Shown piece after piece: positions 55,055 to 63,289 of a stretch of DNA of 64,000 nucleotides. The DNA comes from Amylibacter sp. SFDW26 (GTDB lineage: Bacteria > Pseudomonadota > Alphaproteobacteria > Rhodobacterales > Rhodobacteraceae), in assembly GCF_009184395.1 (NCBI RefSeq), contig NZ_WEIC01000001.1, positions 390,047-454,046 of the forward strand. The letters are read 5' to 3'. The position numbers were made by a program, and so were the translations under genes. Position 1 is the stretch's first letter, and the number at the start of each line of letters is the position of its first letter. Below the pieces are notes generated by a model. It did not search any database, was not told the DNA's origin, and saw only the letters and a list, made by a program, of their open reading frames with translations.

Positions 55055-56170
55055 ATGACGCACGAAACCGTTCATGTTGATCTAAAAGATCGTTCATATG
55101 ATATTCTGATTGGCCCAGATTTGGTGCCAAATGCTGCAAAGCATGTGAAACCGTTTTTAAACAGAAACCACGTTGCAATCGTCACAGATGAAAATGTTGC
55201 CGGGTTACATTTGCAAACACTCCAGGATGGTTTGTCGGCTGAAGGTATCACATCATCTGCGTTAACTTTACCTGCGGGTGAGGCCACAAAATCATGGCCG
55301 ATGTTGGAAAAAACCGTTGAATGGTTGCTGGCCGAAAAGATCGAGCGCGATGACGTCGTGATTGCGTTCGGAGGTGGGGTTATTGGTGATTTAGTGGGTT
55401 TTTCTGCCGCTATTTTACGTCGTGGTGTTCGATTTGTGCAAATTCCAACATCACTGTTAGCACAAGTTGACAGCTCTGTTGGGGGTAAAACAGCGATTAA
55501 TTCCCCGCATGGTAAAAATCTGGTCGGTGCCTTCTATCAACCACAATTGGTTCTGGCAGATGTGGATATCTTGGGCACGATGACCGAACGTGATTTTCTG
55601 TCTGGCTATGGCGAAGTTGCTAAATACGGCCTTTTGGGTGACGCACAATTCTTTGACTGGCTCGAAGAAAACGGCCCTGCATTGGCAGCAGGGGATGTGG
55701 AAAAGCGCATCTATGCTGTGAAGCGATCCTGCGAGATGAAAGCTGATATTGTATCGCGTGATGAAAAAGAGCGGGGCGACCGCGCGCTGTTGAACCTTGG
55801 GCACACATTTTGCCATGCATTAGAGGCGGCAACGGGATACTCAGATCGTTTGCTTCATGGTGAAGGGGTGGCCATTGGGTGTGCTTTGGCGTTTGAAACC
55901 TCTATGCGTCTGGGCTTATGCAGCCAAGAGGCGCCCAGCCGTGTGCGTGAGCACCTAAAAGCGATGGATATGAAGGTGGATTTGGCGGATATTCCAGGGG
56001 AACTGCCTGATGCGGATGCTTTGTTGGAGTTGATGTACCAAGATAAGAAGGTGCAATCTGGTAAGCTGACATTCATCATGGCGCGTGGCATTGGCGAAGC
56101 TTATGTCGATCGCGATGTTGATTTGGATGTTGTAAAATCAGTTTTAGAAGACGCCCTAAACCAACGCTAA
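55055..56170 (+). CDS. aroB: 3-dehydroquinate synthase
   Basis: The 371-residue enzyme converts DAHP to 3-dehydroquinate. NAD-binding GGGVIGDLVGFSAA, substrate-binding TSLLAQVDSSVGGKTAIN and zinc-ligand HTFCHALE with a later LLHGEGVAIG are visible. It is coupled with aroK. Confidence 0.98.
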   Translation: MTHETVHVDLKDRSYDILIGPDLVPNAAKHVKPFLNRNHVAIVTDENVAGLHLQTLQDGLSAEGITSSALTLPAGEATKSWPMLEKTVEWLLAEKIERDDVVIAFGGGVIGDLVGFSAAILRRGVRFVQIPTSLLAQVDSSVGGKTAINSPHGKNLVGAFYQPQLVLADVDILGTMTERDFLSGYGEVAKYGLLGDAQFFDWLEENGPALAAGDVEKRIYAVKRSCEMKADIVSRDEKERGDRALLNLGHTFCHALEAATGYSDRLLHGEGVAIGCALAFETSMRLGLCSQEAPSRVREHLKAMDMKVDLADIPGELPDADALLELMYQDKKVQSGKLTFIMARGIGEAYVDRDVDLDVVKSVLEDALNQR

Positions 56171-56183
56171 TCACTTATAAAAC

Positions 56184-56213
56184 AGCGTATGGCACGAACG
56201 CCACACGCTTTTT
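56184..56213. terminator. terminator after aroB
   Basis: AGCGTATGGC (56184-56193) and GCCACACGCT (56200-56209) form a 10-bp stem with one A-C mismatch, then a T-run. It is between aroB and the convergent 73-residue gene. Confidence 0.75.
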
Positions 56214-56214
56214 G

Positions 56215-56436
56215 TTATTTCCAATAGTTATTTGCAGCAGCAACCGTTTGAAAATTGGTGGCAACGACTTGCGATACATTGATCAACGCGTCTGAATCAC
56301 TTGCATAGATTGGGCGCATCTTTTCACGTGCGGTATCATCTGGTTGTGTTTTTTTCACGGCCATGCGGGATAGTTTGATTGCAATCTCATAACCTTGCTC
56401 GGGCGTGTCGGCGATTAGGCTGGGTAACCAAGACAT
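56215..56436 (-). CDS. small protein of unknown function under an OhrR-like regulator
   Basis: The 73-residue protein starts MSWLPSLIADTPEQGYEIAI and is helical without membrane segments or cysteines. I recognise no family. The ATG at 56436 is preferred because GGAG lies 6 nt upstream; a start four codons earlier lacks one. It is divergent from the MarR/OhrR-like gene across a 128-bp region with a palindrome, so it is a likely target of that regulator and perhaps a peroxide-response protein; inference. Confidence 0.65.
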   Translation of the reverse strand: MSWLPSLIADTPEQGYEIAIKLSRMAVKKTQPDDTAREKMRPIYASDSDALINVSQVVATNFQTVAAANNYWK

Positions 56437-56460
56437 TGTCTTCTCCATTTTATATTGTTA

Positions 56461-56484
56461 ACAATTGTATTGTATGCAATTAAA
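56461..56484. promoter_or_regulatory. OhrR-type palindrome between divergent genes
   Basis: The region contains AATTGTATTGTATGCAATTA, in which ATTG-TATG-CAAT (56469-56480) is a perfect inverted repeat. It resembles the TACAATT/AATTGTA elements bound by OhrR regulators. It is positioned to control both divergent genes. Confidence 0.6.
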
Positions 56485-56564
56485 ATACAAAAGCTTGCCA
56501 GTAAGTCAATGCTGGAATATCGAAAAGAAAAGGGGCCTTGGTCACAATATAAGGAATGATGTTG

Positions 56565-57029
56565 ATGTCAGAACAGAAAACCAGTTCAGAATTGCCAAGC
56601 ACTGCTGACGAGTTGATTTGTTTCGCAGTTTATTCCGCAGGTCACGCGTTTAACCGTGCTTACACGCCTTTGCTGAAAAAATTGAACCTAACATATCCGC
56701 AATACATCTTATTGACGGTTTTATGGGAAGAAGATCATCAAACTGTGGGATCGTTGTGCCATCATATGAAATTGGATTCAGGTACCGTCACGCCGCTGTT
56801 AAAGCGATTAGAAACCCTTGGGCATATTCAACGTAAACGCAGTGAAAAGGACGAGCGCCGTGTTATAGCATCGCTGACAGACACTGGGCGTGCATTACAA
56901 TCGCACGCAGGTGAAGTTACAAAATGTATTGTTGGTGCAACAGGGATGGATTTGCAGACATTGGATGGTTTGGTCGAAACAATTCATGCTTTGCGTGACA
57001 ATCTTATGCAATCGCCAAAGCAGGACTAG
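56565..57029 (+). CDS. MarR family regulator, OhrR-like
   Basis: The 154-residue protein has the OhrR N-terminal segment ELICFAVYSAGHAFN with a Cys at the peroxidatic position. The winged helix has LTYPQYILLTVLWEED and LDSGTVTPLLKRLETLGHI, then DERRVIASLTDTG. OhrR senses organic hydroperoxides and represses ohr. No ohr gene is present; the divergent target is the small unknown protein. The ATG at 56565 has AAGGA 9 nt upstream. The stop shares CTAG with the radical SAM gene. Confidence 0.88.
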   Translation: MSEQKTSSELPSTADELICFAVYSAGHAFNRAYTPLLKKLNLTYPQYILLTVLWEEDHQTVGSLCHHMKLDSGTVTPLLKRLETLGHIQRKRSEKDERRVIASLTDTGRALQSHAGEVTKCIVGATGMDLQTLDGLVETIHALRDNLMQSPKQD

Positions 57030-57988
57030 GCTGAGCAGCTAGCGCCACCTAAAACACAGAATTTTGCACAATGTTTGTGGTTTAACTTCACAGCACCTTC
57101 GGCCTCTTCCAAAGTTTCACCCAGTTCAAATTCAGGGCTATACGGCAGCAATGTACAGGCCAAAACCGCTGGTTTATCTGCACCCTTACGTTTCACAACC
57201 ATACGCGATGATGCGCACATAATATCGCGTGGAGATTTGTTTAATATACCCCAGCAAGCTGTTGTAATTTCAGGAACTTCCACAGTTTCATCCATCTCAG
57301 GAAACAGCACTGTCATGCCAGGGCTATACGCATCTATTTCAAAATTATGCTCTTCAAACAGGGCTTTGTATCCTGCGCGGCTGTCTTCGTCACTGTCACC
57401 CCAAAGTGTACGACCCGCAACTGCCATAGTGAAACCATTGTCACGCAGCCACTGCATACCTTTGATGGTCACGGCATAGCTGCCCTTTCCACGTTCTTCG
57501 TCGTGTAATTCGGCCTTAAAGTGATCTAGTGAAATACGCATTGTGATTTTATCGCCATACTGCGCTTGCAACTCTAACAATCCAGCTTTCACAGTTTTGC
57601 GCATCATCGGCAGCATGGCGTTTGTCAGCACCAAAACCTCATATCCGCGTTCCAATGAAACGCGCATCATATCGATCATATCTGGGTTCATAAACGGTTC
57701 ACCGCCCGTAAAGGCAATCTCGGTCGTGGCCCATTTCCGTTCTTCGATTTGATCCAAATACTCTTCAACTTCTGCCGTGGTTATATAGACCAGAGCGTCG
57801 TTTTTTGGAGAGCTTTCAATATAGCAATTCAGGCATTCGATATTGCACAAAGTGCCCGTATTAAACCAAAGCGTTGTGGCTTTCATCAAAGGCACAGAGG
57901 CGCGGTCTTCGCCCTTTGCGGTAATGTTTGGGTTTTCAAACTTCCCGTAGGGGACTGCGTTTTTCGTGTCAAAAGATTGGTCGTTCAT
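57026..57988 (-). CDS. radical SAM protein with SPASM-like C-terminus
   Basis: The 320-residue protein has the radical SAM CxxxCxxC site at Cys48, Cys52 and Cys55 (CNIECLNCY) and the GGEP motif (FTGGEPFMNPDM). The C-terminus has further cysteines (CASS, LACTLL, HCAKFC, GGASC), which look like a compact SPASM domain for auxiliary clusters. It could modify a peptide or small molecule. No candidate precursor peptide lies adjacent; its neighbours are the OhrR-like gene and zwf. The substrate is unknown. Confidence 0.82.
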   Translation of the reverse strand: MNDQSFDTKNAVPYGKFENPNITAKGEDRASVPLMKATTLWFNTGTLCNIECLNCYIESSPKNDALVYITTAEVEEYLDQIEERKWATTEIAFTGGEPFMNPDMIDMMRVSLERGYEVLVLTNAMLPMMRKTVKAGLLELQAQYGDKITMRISLDHFKAELHDEERGKGSYAVTIKGMQWLRDNGFTMAVAGRTLWGDSDEDSRAGYKALFEEHNFEIDAYSPGMTVLFPEMDETVEVPEITTACWGILNKSPRDIMCASSRMVVKRKGADKPAVLACTLLPYSPEFELGETLEEAEGAVKLNHKHCAKFCVLGGASCSA

Positions 57989-58160
57989 GCCAATTGCCTG
58001 TTTTATCGTCCTATTTTTGCTACACTTTTTACGGGCATTTGCAAAGGTTTTACGCAGATACCACGATTTTGTGATTGTTTTGGCGTAATAACCCTTTTGC
58101 TTGCAGGGGGGCGGGACAATTGCAATAGTCTGAACAAAACGACGAAGGGGAGTGCGCCAA

Positions 58161-59618
58161 ATGGTTGCTCAAACAATTCCAGTAGATGATTTTGATCTGG
58201 TGATTATCGGTGGTACGGGCGATTTGGCGAAACGTAAGATTTTACCGGGGCTCTATCGGCGCATGTGTGCAGGGCAAATGCCTGAAGGGGCGCGTATCAT
58301 TGCGGCGGCGCGGTCTGATTACTCTCAGAAAGATTTTAAGGACTTCGTTCAAGAAGCTTTGGAAAGTTTTGTGAAATCCAAAAAACGCAATGCAGAGAAG
58401 ATACAAAATTTTCTGGAACGTCTAAGCTATATCAAACTGGATGCGATGGGCGAAGAGGGCTGGAAAGAACTGGCTGGGTCTTTGCGCAAAGACGTTGTAC
58501 GCGCGTTTTACTTTTCTGTTGGGCCGTCTTTGTTTGCCCCTTTGGCAGAGCGTTTGAAACTGCATAAAATCACCGATGATGCATCACGGATTGTTGTGGA
58601 AAAGCCTTTTGGTCGTGATCTGGCAACGGCACAGGCGTTGAACGATGAATTGGCGAATAGTTTTAATGAGAACCAAATCTATCGTATTGATCACTACTTG
58701 GGCAAAGAGACGGTGCAAAACTTGATGGCACTGCGGTTTGGCAATGCTTTGTTCGAACCGCTTTGGAATGCACAACATATCGATCATGTACAGATTACTG
58801 CGGCTGAATCGCTGGGGGTCGAAGGGCGGGGAGCCTATTATGATAAATCGGGTGCGATGCGCGATATGGTGCAAAATCACCTGATGCAACTGTTGTGTTT
58901 AACGGCAATGGAGCCGCCCACCACATTTGACGCGGAATCTGTGCGTAATGAAAAACTCAAAGTCATCAAAGCGTTAGACCCTTTGGATATAGAGGGCGGT
59001 TTGGTGCGTGGGCAATACCGCGCTGATGATAAGGGGCAGGATTACCGCACTGAAAGCGGCAATCCGAACAGCCGCACCGAAAGCTTTGTTGCGATGAAGG
59101 TGGAAGTGTCGAATTGGCGCTGGACGGGCACGCCGTTTTATCTGCGCACAGGTAAAAAGCTGCGCACGCGTGTGTCAGAGATTGCTATTGTGTTCAAAGA
59201 CCCGCCGCATTCGATTTTTGCGGACAGTCAGGATCTAAAGGGCAATATTCTGACCATTCGTTTGCAACCTGACGAAGGTATCAATCTCAGCATGACGATC
59301 AAAGAACCAGGTCCAGGTGGGATGCGCCTGCGCGAAGTGCCGTTGGATATGACCTTTGCGGATGCATTGGGCGAAGATATCGAAGACATGCCAGATGCAT
59401 ACGAGCGTCTGATTATGGATGTGATCCGTGGCAACCAGACGCTGTTTATGCGTGGGGACGAGGTGGAAGCAGCTTGGGCATGGATTGATCCAGCGATCAA
59501 AGCATGGGAAGCGGGAACAGCAAAACCAGTGGAATATGATGCAGGCGGCAATGGCCCAGATGACAGTCTGATGCTGATGCACAAAGACCACCGTCGCTGG
59601 CGCGAGATTTCATCATGA
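58161..59618 (+). CDS. zwf: glucose-6-phosphate 1-dehydrogenase
   Basis: The 485-residue enzyme oxidises glucose 6-phosphate to 6-phosphogluconolactone. NADP-binding GGTGDLAKRKILPGLY, the active-site RIDHYLGKETVQNLMALR, and the C-terminal region are standard. The start at 58161 (MVAQTIPVD) has GGGGAG 8 nt upstream. It overlaps pgl by ATGA and forms an operon with it. Confidence 0.98.
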   Translation: MVAQTIPVDDFDLVIIGGTGDLAKRKILPGLYRRMCAGQMPEGARIIAAARSDYSQKDFKDFVQEALESFVKSKKRNAEKIQNFLERLSYIKLDAMGEEGWKELAGSLRKDVVRAFYFSVGPSLFAPLAERLKLHKITDDASRIVVEKPFGRDLATAQALNDELANSFNENQIYRIDHYLGKETVQNLMALRFGNALFEPLWNAQHIDHVQITAAESLGVEGRGAYYDKSGAMRDMVQNHLMQLLCLTAMEPPTTFDAESVRNEKLKVIKALDPLDIEGGLVRGQYRADDKGQDYRTESGNPNSRTESFVAMKVEVSNWRWTGTPFYLRTGKKLRTRVSEIAIVFKDPPHSIFADSQDLKGNILTIRLQPDEGINLSMTIKEPGPGGMRLREVPLDMTFADALGEDIEDMPDAYERLIMDVIRGNQTLFMRGDEVEAAWAWIDPAIKAWEAGTAKPVEYDAGGNGPDDSLMLMHKDHRRWREISS

Positions 59619-60316
59619 GTATTTTATTCGATTATCCAAACCATGAAACACTGATGATGGGGCTGGCCAAGATTGTGGCCAAACAACTGTCCGAGGTTCT
59701 AGATACAAAAGGCAAAGCGACATTGGCTGTTCCGGGTGGTACAACGCCAGCGCCATTTTTGGAACGTTTAAGCCTACAAGAATTGGATTGGGCCAATGTG
59801 ACGATCATGATGACCGACGAGCGGTTACAGCCAACGGATGCATTTCGGTCTAACTTTAAGATGGTTGAGCATTATCTCAGTCAAAATGAAAGCAGCAAAG
59901 CAAAACTACTACCAATGGCAGGCGTTGACGAAGCACCAGATGCTGCGCTGAAAAATGGTACAGCACGTTATGTGCCACATCTACCGCTTGATGTTGTTGT
60001 GTTGGGAATGGGGGCAGATATGCACACCGCATCGTTGTTCCCTGATTCAGATGAGGTTCATGCGGCTTTGTCCCCCGATGCACCGCCATTGATGGTGATG
60101 ACCAGCGCATCCCAACCAGAAGATCGTATCACAATGACGGCGCCTGTATTGATGGGGGCAGCGAATACCCACGTTCTGATCACAGGTCCAGAAAAACTGG
60201 CAGCCTATATAGAAGCAGAAGAGGGCGAAGGCCCTGCGATCGAGGCACCAATACGGTGCGTTCTACAAAATAACAGAAGCACAATGGTGCACCATACTTT
60301 GGGTAAAGCCATATGA
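59615..60316 (+). CDS. pgl: 6-phosphogluconolactonase
   Basis: The 233-residue enzyme hydrolyses the Zwf product. It has PGGTTPAPFLERL, MMTDERLQP and VVLGMGADMHTASLFPDSDE, the DevB/SOL family motifs. It overlaps both zwf and the LprI-like gene by 4 nt. Confidence 0.97.
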   Translation: MSILFDYPNHETLMMGLAKIVAKQLSEVLDTKGKATLAVPGGTTPAPFLERLSLQELDWANVTIMMTDERLQPTDAFRSNFKMVEHYLSQNESSKAKLLPMAGVDEAPDAALKNGTARYVPHLPLDVVVLGMGADMHTASLFPDSDEVHAALSPDAPPLMVMTSASQPEDRITMTAPVLMGAANTHVLITGPEKLAAYIEAEEGEGPAIEAPIRCVLQNNRSTMVHHTLGKAI

Positions 60317-60729
60317 AACCATTCCCCGTTTTGATGATCTTATGCGGGGCAAATATGGCCGCAGCCCAAGACTTGGATTGTACCGATGGTGGAACAACGC
60401 AATTAGCAATGAATATCTGTTCTTATCAGGCGTATCAGGCGGCGGATGAGGATTTGAACCTTGCCTATCAATTGGCGCGCGATGCTTTACAGCAAATTGA
60501 TGATGATATTACTGCGGGCAATGGTCTTGCAAAAGAAGGTGATGAAAAGGGTGTGATCTTGCTGCGTGATGCACAAAGGGCGTTGATCATATACCGTGAT
60601 AAATCCTGCGCTGCCGAAGGGCATATGTTTTCTGGCGGCTCTATGCGGCCTTTGATTGAGAACACATGTAAGGAAAGTTTAACACGCCAACGCACCGAAG
60701 GCTTGCGGGCTGCATTCGAGATGAATTAA
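60313..60729 (+). CDS. lysozyme inhibitor LprI-like / DUF1311 secreted protein
   Basis: The 138-residue protein has a signal peptide (residues 1-18, cut near AAA), then DUF1311-type cysteines and the motif TTQLAMNICSYQAYQAADEDLNLAYQ. The later DKSCAAEGHMFSGGSMRPLIENTC is also typical. The family includes MliC-like and LprI lysozyme inhibitors. It is translationally coupled to pgl, which is unusual for a secreted protein. Confidence 0.85.
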   Translation: MKPFPVLMILCGANMAAAQDLDCTDGGTTQLAMNICSYQAYQAADEDLNLAYQLARDALQQIDDDITAGNGLAKEGDEKGVILLRDAQRALIIYRDKSCAAEGHMFSGGSMRPLIENTCKESLTRQRTEGLRAAFEMN

Positions 60730-60896
60730 GGCTTCCAGCTTGCCTCAAGCGTGTATGTCATTTTTTTGTGGTCATACTTCTGTTCAAATTTAACAGGCAC
60801 ACTTTTTAGAACGATCACAAGTTCACCCATGGTGTTGATCTCAACATCTACTGGCTGATTGGTCTTAGTATCCTTCATGTCTAATGCTTCACCCAT
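60726..60896 (-). CDS. small protein of unknown function (56 aa)
   Basis: This ORF of 56 codons reads MGEALDMKDTKTNQ at the start, then alternating beta-like stretches (GELVIVLKSVPVKFEQ) and ends TYTLEASWKP. Codon use and composition look coding. The stop shares TTAA (60726-60729) with the LprI-like gene, exactly like six other convergent pairs in this window. I know no family. ATG at 60878 is an alternative start. Confidence 0.55.
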   Translation of the reverse strand: MGEALDMKDTKTNQPVDVEINTMGELVIVLKSVPVKFEQKYDHKKMTYTLEASWKP

Positions 60897-61089
60897 CGGC
60901 CTATTTTTCTGGTTGTTTATGTATGATTGTAATTATGGTCGTTGACGTCTGACCAATCTGCACTGGCCGTTATTGCAAATTACGCGCAATGAACCTTTTG
61001 ACAAAACCCTTATCGGCTTCGCCTCGTGTTTGGGCTATTTCTTGCTAAACCCTTTATATGACTAAGCAGTATTATGATCACGAAAGAAA

Positions 61090-61119
61090 AAAGGCGCCGC
61101 ATTTTCATGCAGCGCCTTT
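61090..61119. terminator. intrinsic terminator of the TRAP operon
   Basis: AAAGGCGC and GCGCCTTT form the outer stem, continuing through GC pairs with a mismatch, between 61090 and 61119. A-rich sequence on the 5' side gives a U-run for the minus-strand dctM transcript. Confidence 0.8.
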
Positions 61120-61137
61120 CTTTTTAATAATGTTATC

Positions 61138-62532
61138 TTATTTCAAGATTACCTCTGGCCCCATGACCATGTTTGGAAGGAACGTTGATATCCAAGGTAT
61201 GTAAGTGACCATGATCAAGAACACGAACATGATTGCAAGGAATGGTAATGCGGCGCGCACAACACCCATCATAGACATGCCAGCCACACCAGCGGTTACG
61301 AATAGGTTCAAACCCACAGGTGGTGTGATCATACCGATTTCCATGTTTACGACCATGATGATGCCCAGATGAATTGGATCAATACCCAGCTCAATCGCAA
61401 TCGGAAACACCAAGGGTGCTACGATCACCAACAATCCTGACGGTTCCATGAACTGACCACCGATTAACAGGATTACGTTCACGACAATCAAGAACATCAC
61501 TGGGCCAAAACCGTAGGCCAGCATTGTGTTGGTGATCTGTTGCGGGATTTGTTCATCCGTAATCACGTGTTTTAGGATCAGGGCATTGGCAATCACGAAC
61601 ATTAAGGTAATCACCAAACGACCCGCATCAAACAATGTGCGGCGCGTATCTTCGTGCCATAGTGCGGTGATCAAGGCTTGTGGTTTTTTCAACAAGTTGC
61701 TTTTTGCCACGCCTTCGCGCTCGGCCAATGGTCCCATATCGCGGTAGATAAAACAGGCCACGATAAAGGCATAGATCGATGCCACAGCCGCAGCCTCCGT
61801 CGGTGTAAAGATCGCTTTTGTAACACCCGGAATGCCATAGATACCGACCATAATGATCACGATCAGCATCAAACCCCAAAACGCTTCGCGCCAAGCGGTG
61901 AACACTTCACCCCAACCTTGCCATTCGCCAGCAGGCATATTTTTGATACGTGCCATGATATAGATACCAATCATCAGCATCGTACCAGCCAATAGGCCAG
62001 GGATCACACCTGCAAGGAACATACGCCCCACGGATACATCCACGGCAGCAGCATAAACAACCATCACGATGGAAGGTGGGATCAAGATGCCCAAAGTCCC
62101 TGCATTACAGATCACACCAGCAGCGAATTCTTTGGTATAGCCCACCTGACGCATTGCTGCGATCACAATAGAACCGATAGCCACCACTGTAGCAGGGGAT
62201 GAGCCAGATAGGGCTGCAAAGATCATACAGGCCAGCACTGATGCAATGGCAAGACCGCCACGGAAGTGACCAACCAAAGCGATAGAAAAACGGATGATCC
62301 GTTTGGCAACGCCGCCAGTCGACATGAAAGACGAAGCTAGAATAAAGAACGGGATTGCCAGCAATGTGGAGTGCCCTTCAAAGGCTTCAAAAAGCGTTTG
62401 TGCGATACTTGCCAATGAGCTGTCAGAATAGAACAGCAGGAACAGAATGGATGACAGACCAAGGGATACAGCAATAGGCGCACCCAATAGCATCAGGCCG
62501 ATCACCAGTGAAAAGAGAATGAAGATTTCCAT
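61138..62532 (-). CDS. dctM: TRAP transporter large permease (DctM)
   Basis: The 464-residue protein has about 12 hydrophobic segments and the DctM pattern LAIPFFILASSFMSTGGVAKR, FAALSGSSPATVVAIGS and GMITPPVGLNLFV. It is the sodium-driven transport subunit. It carries an insert near residues 260-290 (EREGVAKSNLLKKPQALITA). It follows dctQ with 1 nt between them. Confidence 0.95.
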   Translation of the reverse strand: MEIFILFSLVIGLMLLGAPIAVSLGLSSILFLLFYSDSSLASIAQTLFEAFEGHSTLLAIPFFILASSFMSTGGVAKRIIRFSIALVGHFRGGLAIASVLACMIFAALSGSSPATVVAIGSIVIAAMRQVGYTKEFAAGVICNAGTLGILIPPSIVMVVYAAAVDVSVGRMFLAGVIPGLLAGTMLMIGIYIMARIKNMPAGEWQGWGEVFTAWREAFWGLMLIVIIMVGIYGIPGVTKAIFTPTEAAAVASIYAFIVACFIYRDMGPLAEREGVAKSNLLKKPQALITALWHEDTRRTLFDAGRLVITLMFVIANALILKHVITDEQIPQQITNTMLAYGFGPVMFLIVVNVILLIGGQFMEPSGLLVIVAPLVFPIAIELGIDPIHLGIIMVVNMEIGMITPPVGLNLFVTAGVAGMSMMGVVRAALPFLAIMFVFLIMVTYIPWISTFLPNMVMGPEVILK

Positions 62533-62533
62533 A

Positions 62534-63208
62534 TTATAAGTCTTTCTCTTGTTCTTTGATCAGCTTTGCAGCTTCTTCAACGTCTTCTTCGGCTTCGTGG
62601 GATACGATCAACATGTCGGACTGGCCTTTCCAAACCGCGATGCCAGCTTGGCAAAAACGGTATAGGAGTAAGGCCATAGACAACGGCATCACCAGATAAG
62701 GCACGACCTTTGGCATTTTCTCATATGGATCACCGTCATTAAAGACGGTTTCCAGCCATGTCATGAAAAACGGTACAGGCACATCTTGGGTTTCATACCA
62801 GCCTTGGCCACGTACATTTTCGGTGAAACCAGTCGGGAACCAACGTCCAGATGTGGGTTGTAAGTTGGCGTAAGGTGCCCAGTAATCCCAAGAACCTTTT
62901 AATAATAAGGCGGCATAGAGGATGCAGACGGCAGAAACAAATAACGCCATTTTGCGGCGCATAGGTTTTCCAGCAAGGTTGATTATGGCATCAACGCCTA
63001 GATGTGCGGATTTCTTGACCGCGTAAGAAGCACCTAATAAAACCAGCCATGCAAACATGAAGACGGTTAATTCTAAGGCGTAGAAAATATTGGTATTGAA
63101 TGCATAGCGTGCGGCCACGTTTGCGAATGTCAGAAGGGTCATTGCGCCAAGTAAAAATGCGATAAGATTTTCTTCGAGGCGTTCGATCCAGTTGGATGGC
63201 TTTGTCAT
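62534..63208 (-). CDS. dctQ: TRAP transporter small permease (DctQ)
   Basis: The 224-residue protein has four hydrophobic segments, with the DctQ core WLVLLGASYAVKKSAHLGVDAI. It is longer than usual (about 160-180): an extra soluble region between segments 3 and 4 (about residues 125-170) and a Glu/Lys-rich C-terminus. It bridges DctP and DctM. Confidence 0.93.
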   Translation of the reverse strand: MTKPSNWIERLEENLIAFLLGAMTLLTFANVAARYAFNTNIFYALELTVFMFAWLVLLGASYAVKKSAHLGVDAIINLAGKPMRRKMALFVSAVCILYAALLLKGSWDYWAPYANLQPTSGRWFPTGFTENVRGQGWYETQDVPVPFFMTWLETVFNDGDPYEKMPKVVPYLVMPLSMALLLYRFCQAGIAVWKGQSDMLIVSHEAEEDVEEAAKLIKEQEKDL

Positions 63209-63240
63209 AACAGCTCCCCCACCGTTAATGAATTAGATAT

Positions 63241-63276
63241 AAGAACGGCCTCAAAGGGAGGTTTGAGGCCGTTCTT
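63241..63276 (-). terminator. perfect hairpin between dctP and dctQ
   Basis: AAGAACGGCCTCAAA (63241-63255) and TTTGAGGCCGTTCTT (63262-63276) form a perfect 15-bp stem with a 6-nt loop. It follows the dctP stop by 14 nt and precedes dctQ. It may be a partial terminator or an mRNA-stabilising stem that raises DctP over DctQM. Confidence 0.8.
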
Positions 63277-63289
63277 TTGGTTTGAAAAT

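Noticed and set aside
59228-59591. Two overlapping frames of about 118 codons on the minus strand
   Set aside because: They lie wholly inside zwf and show no protein-like character.
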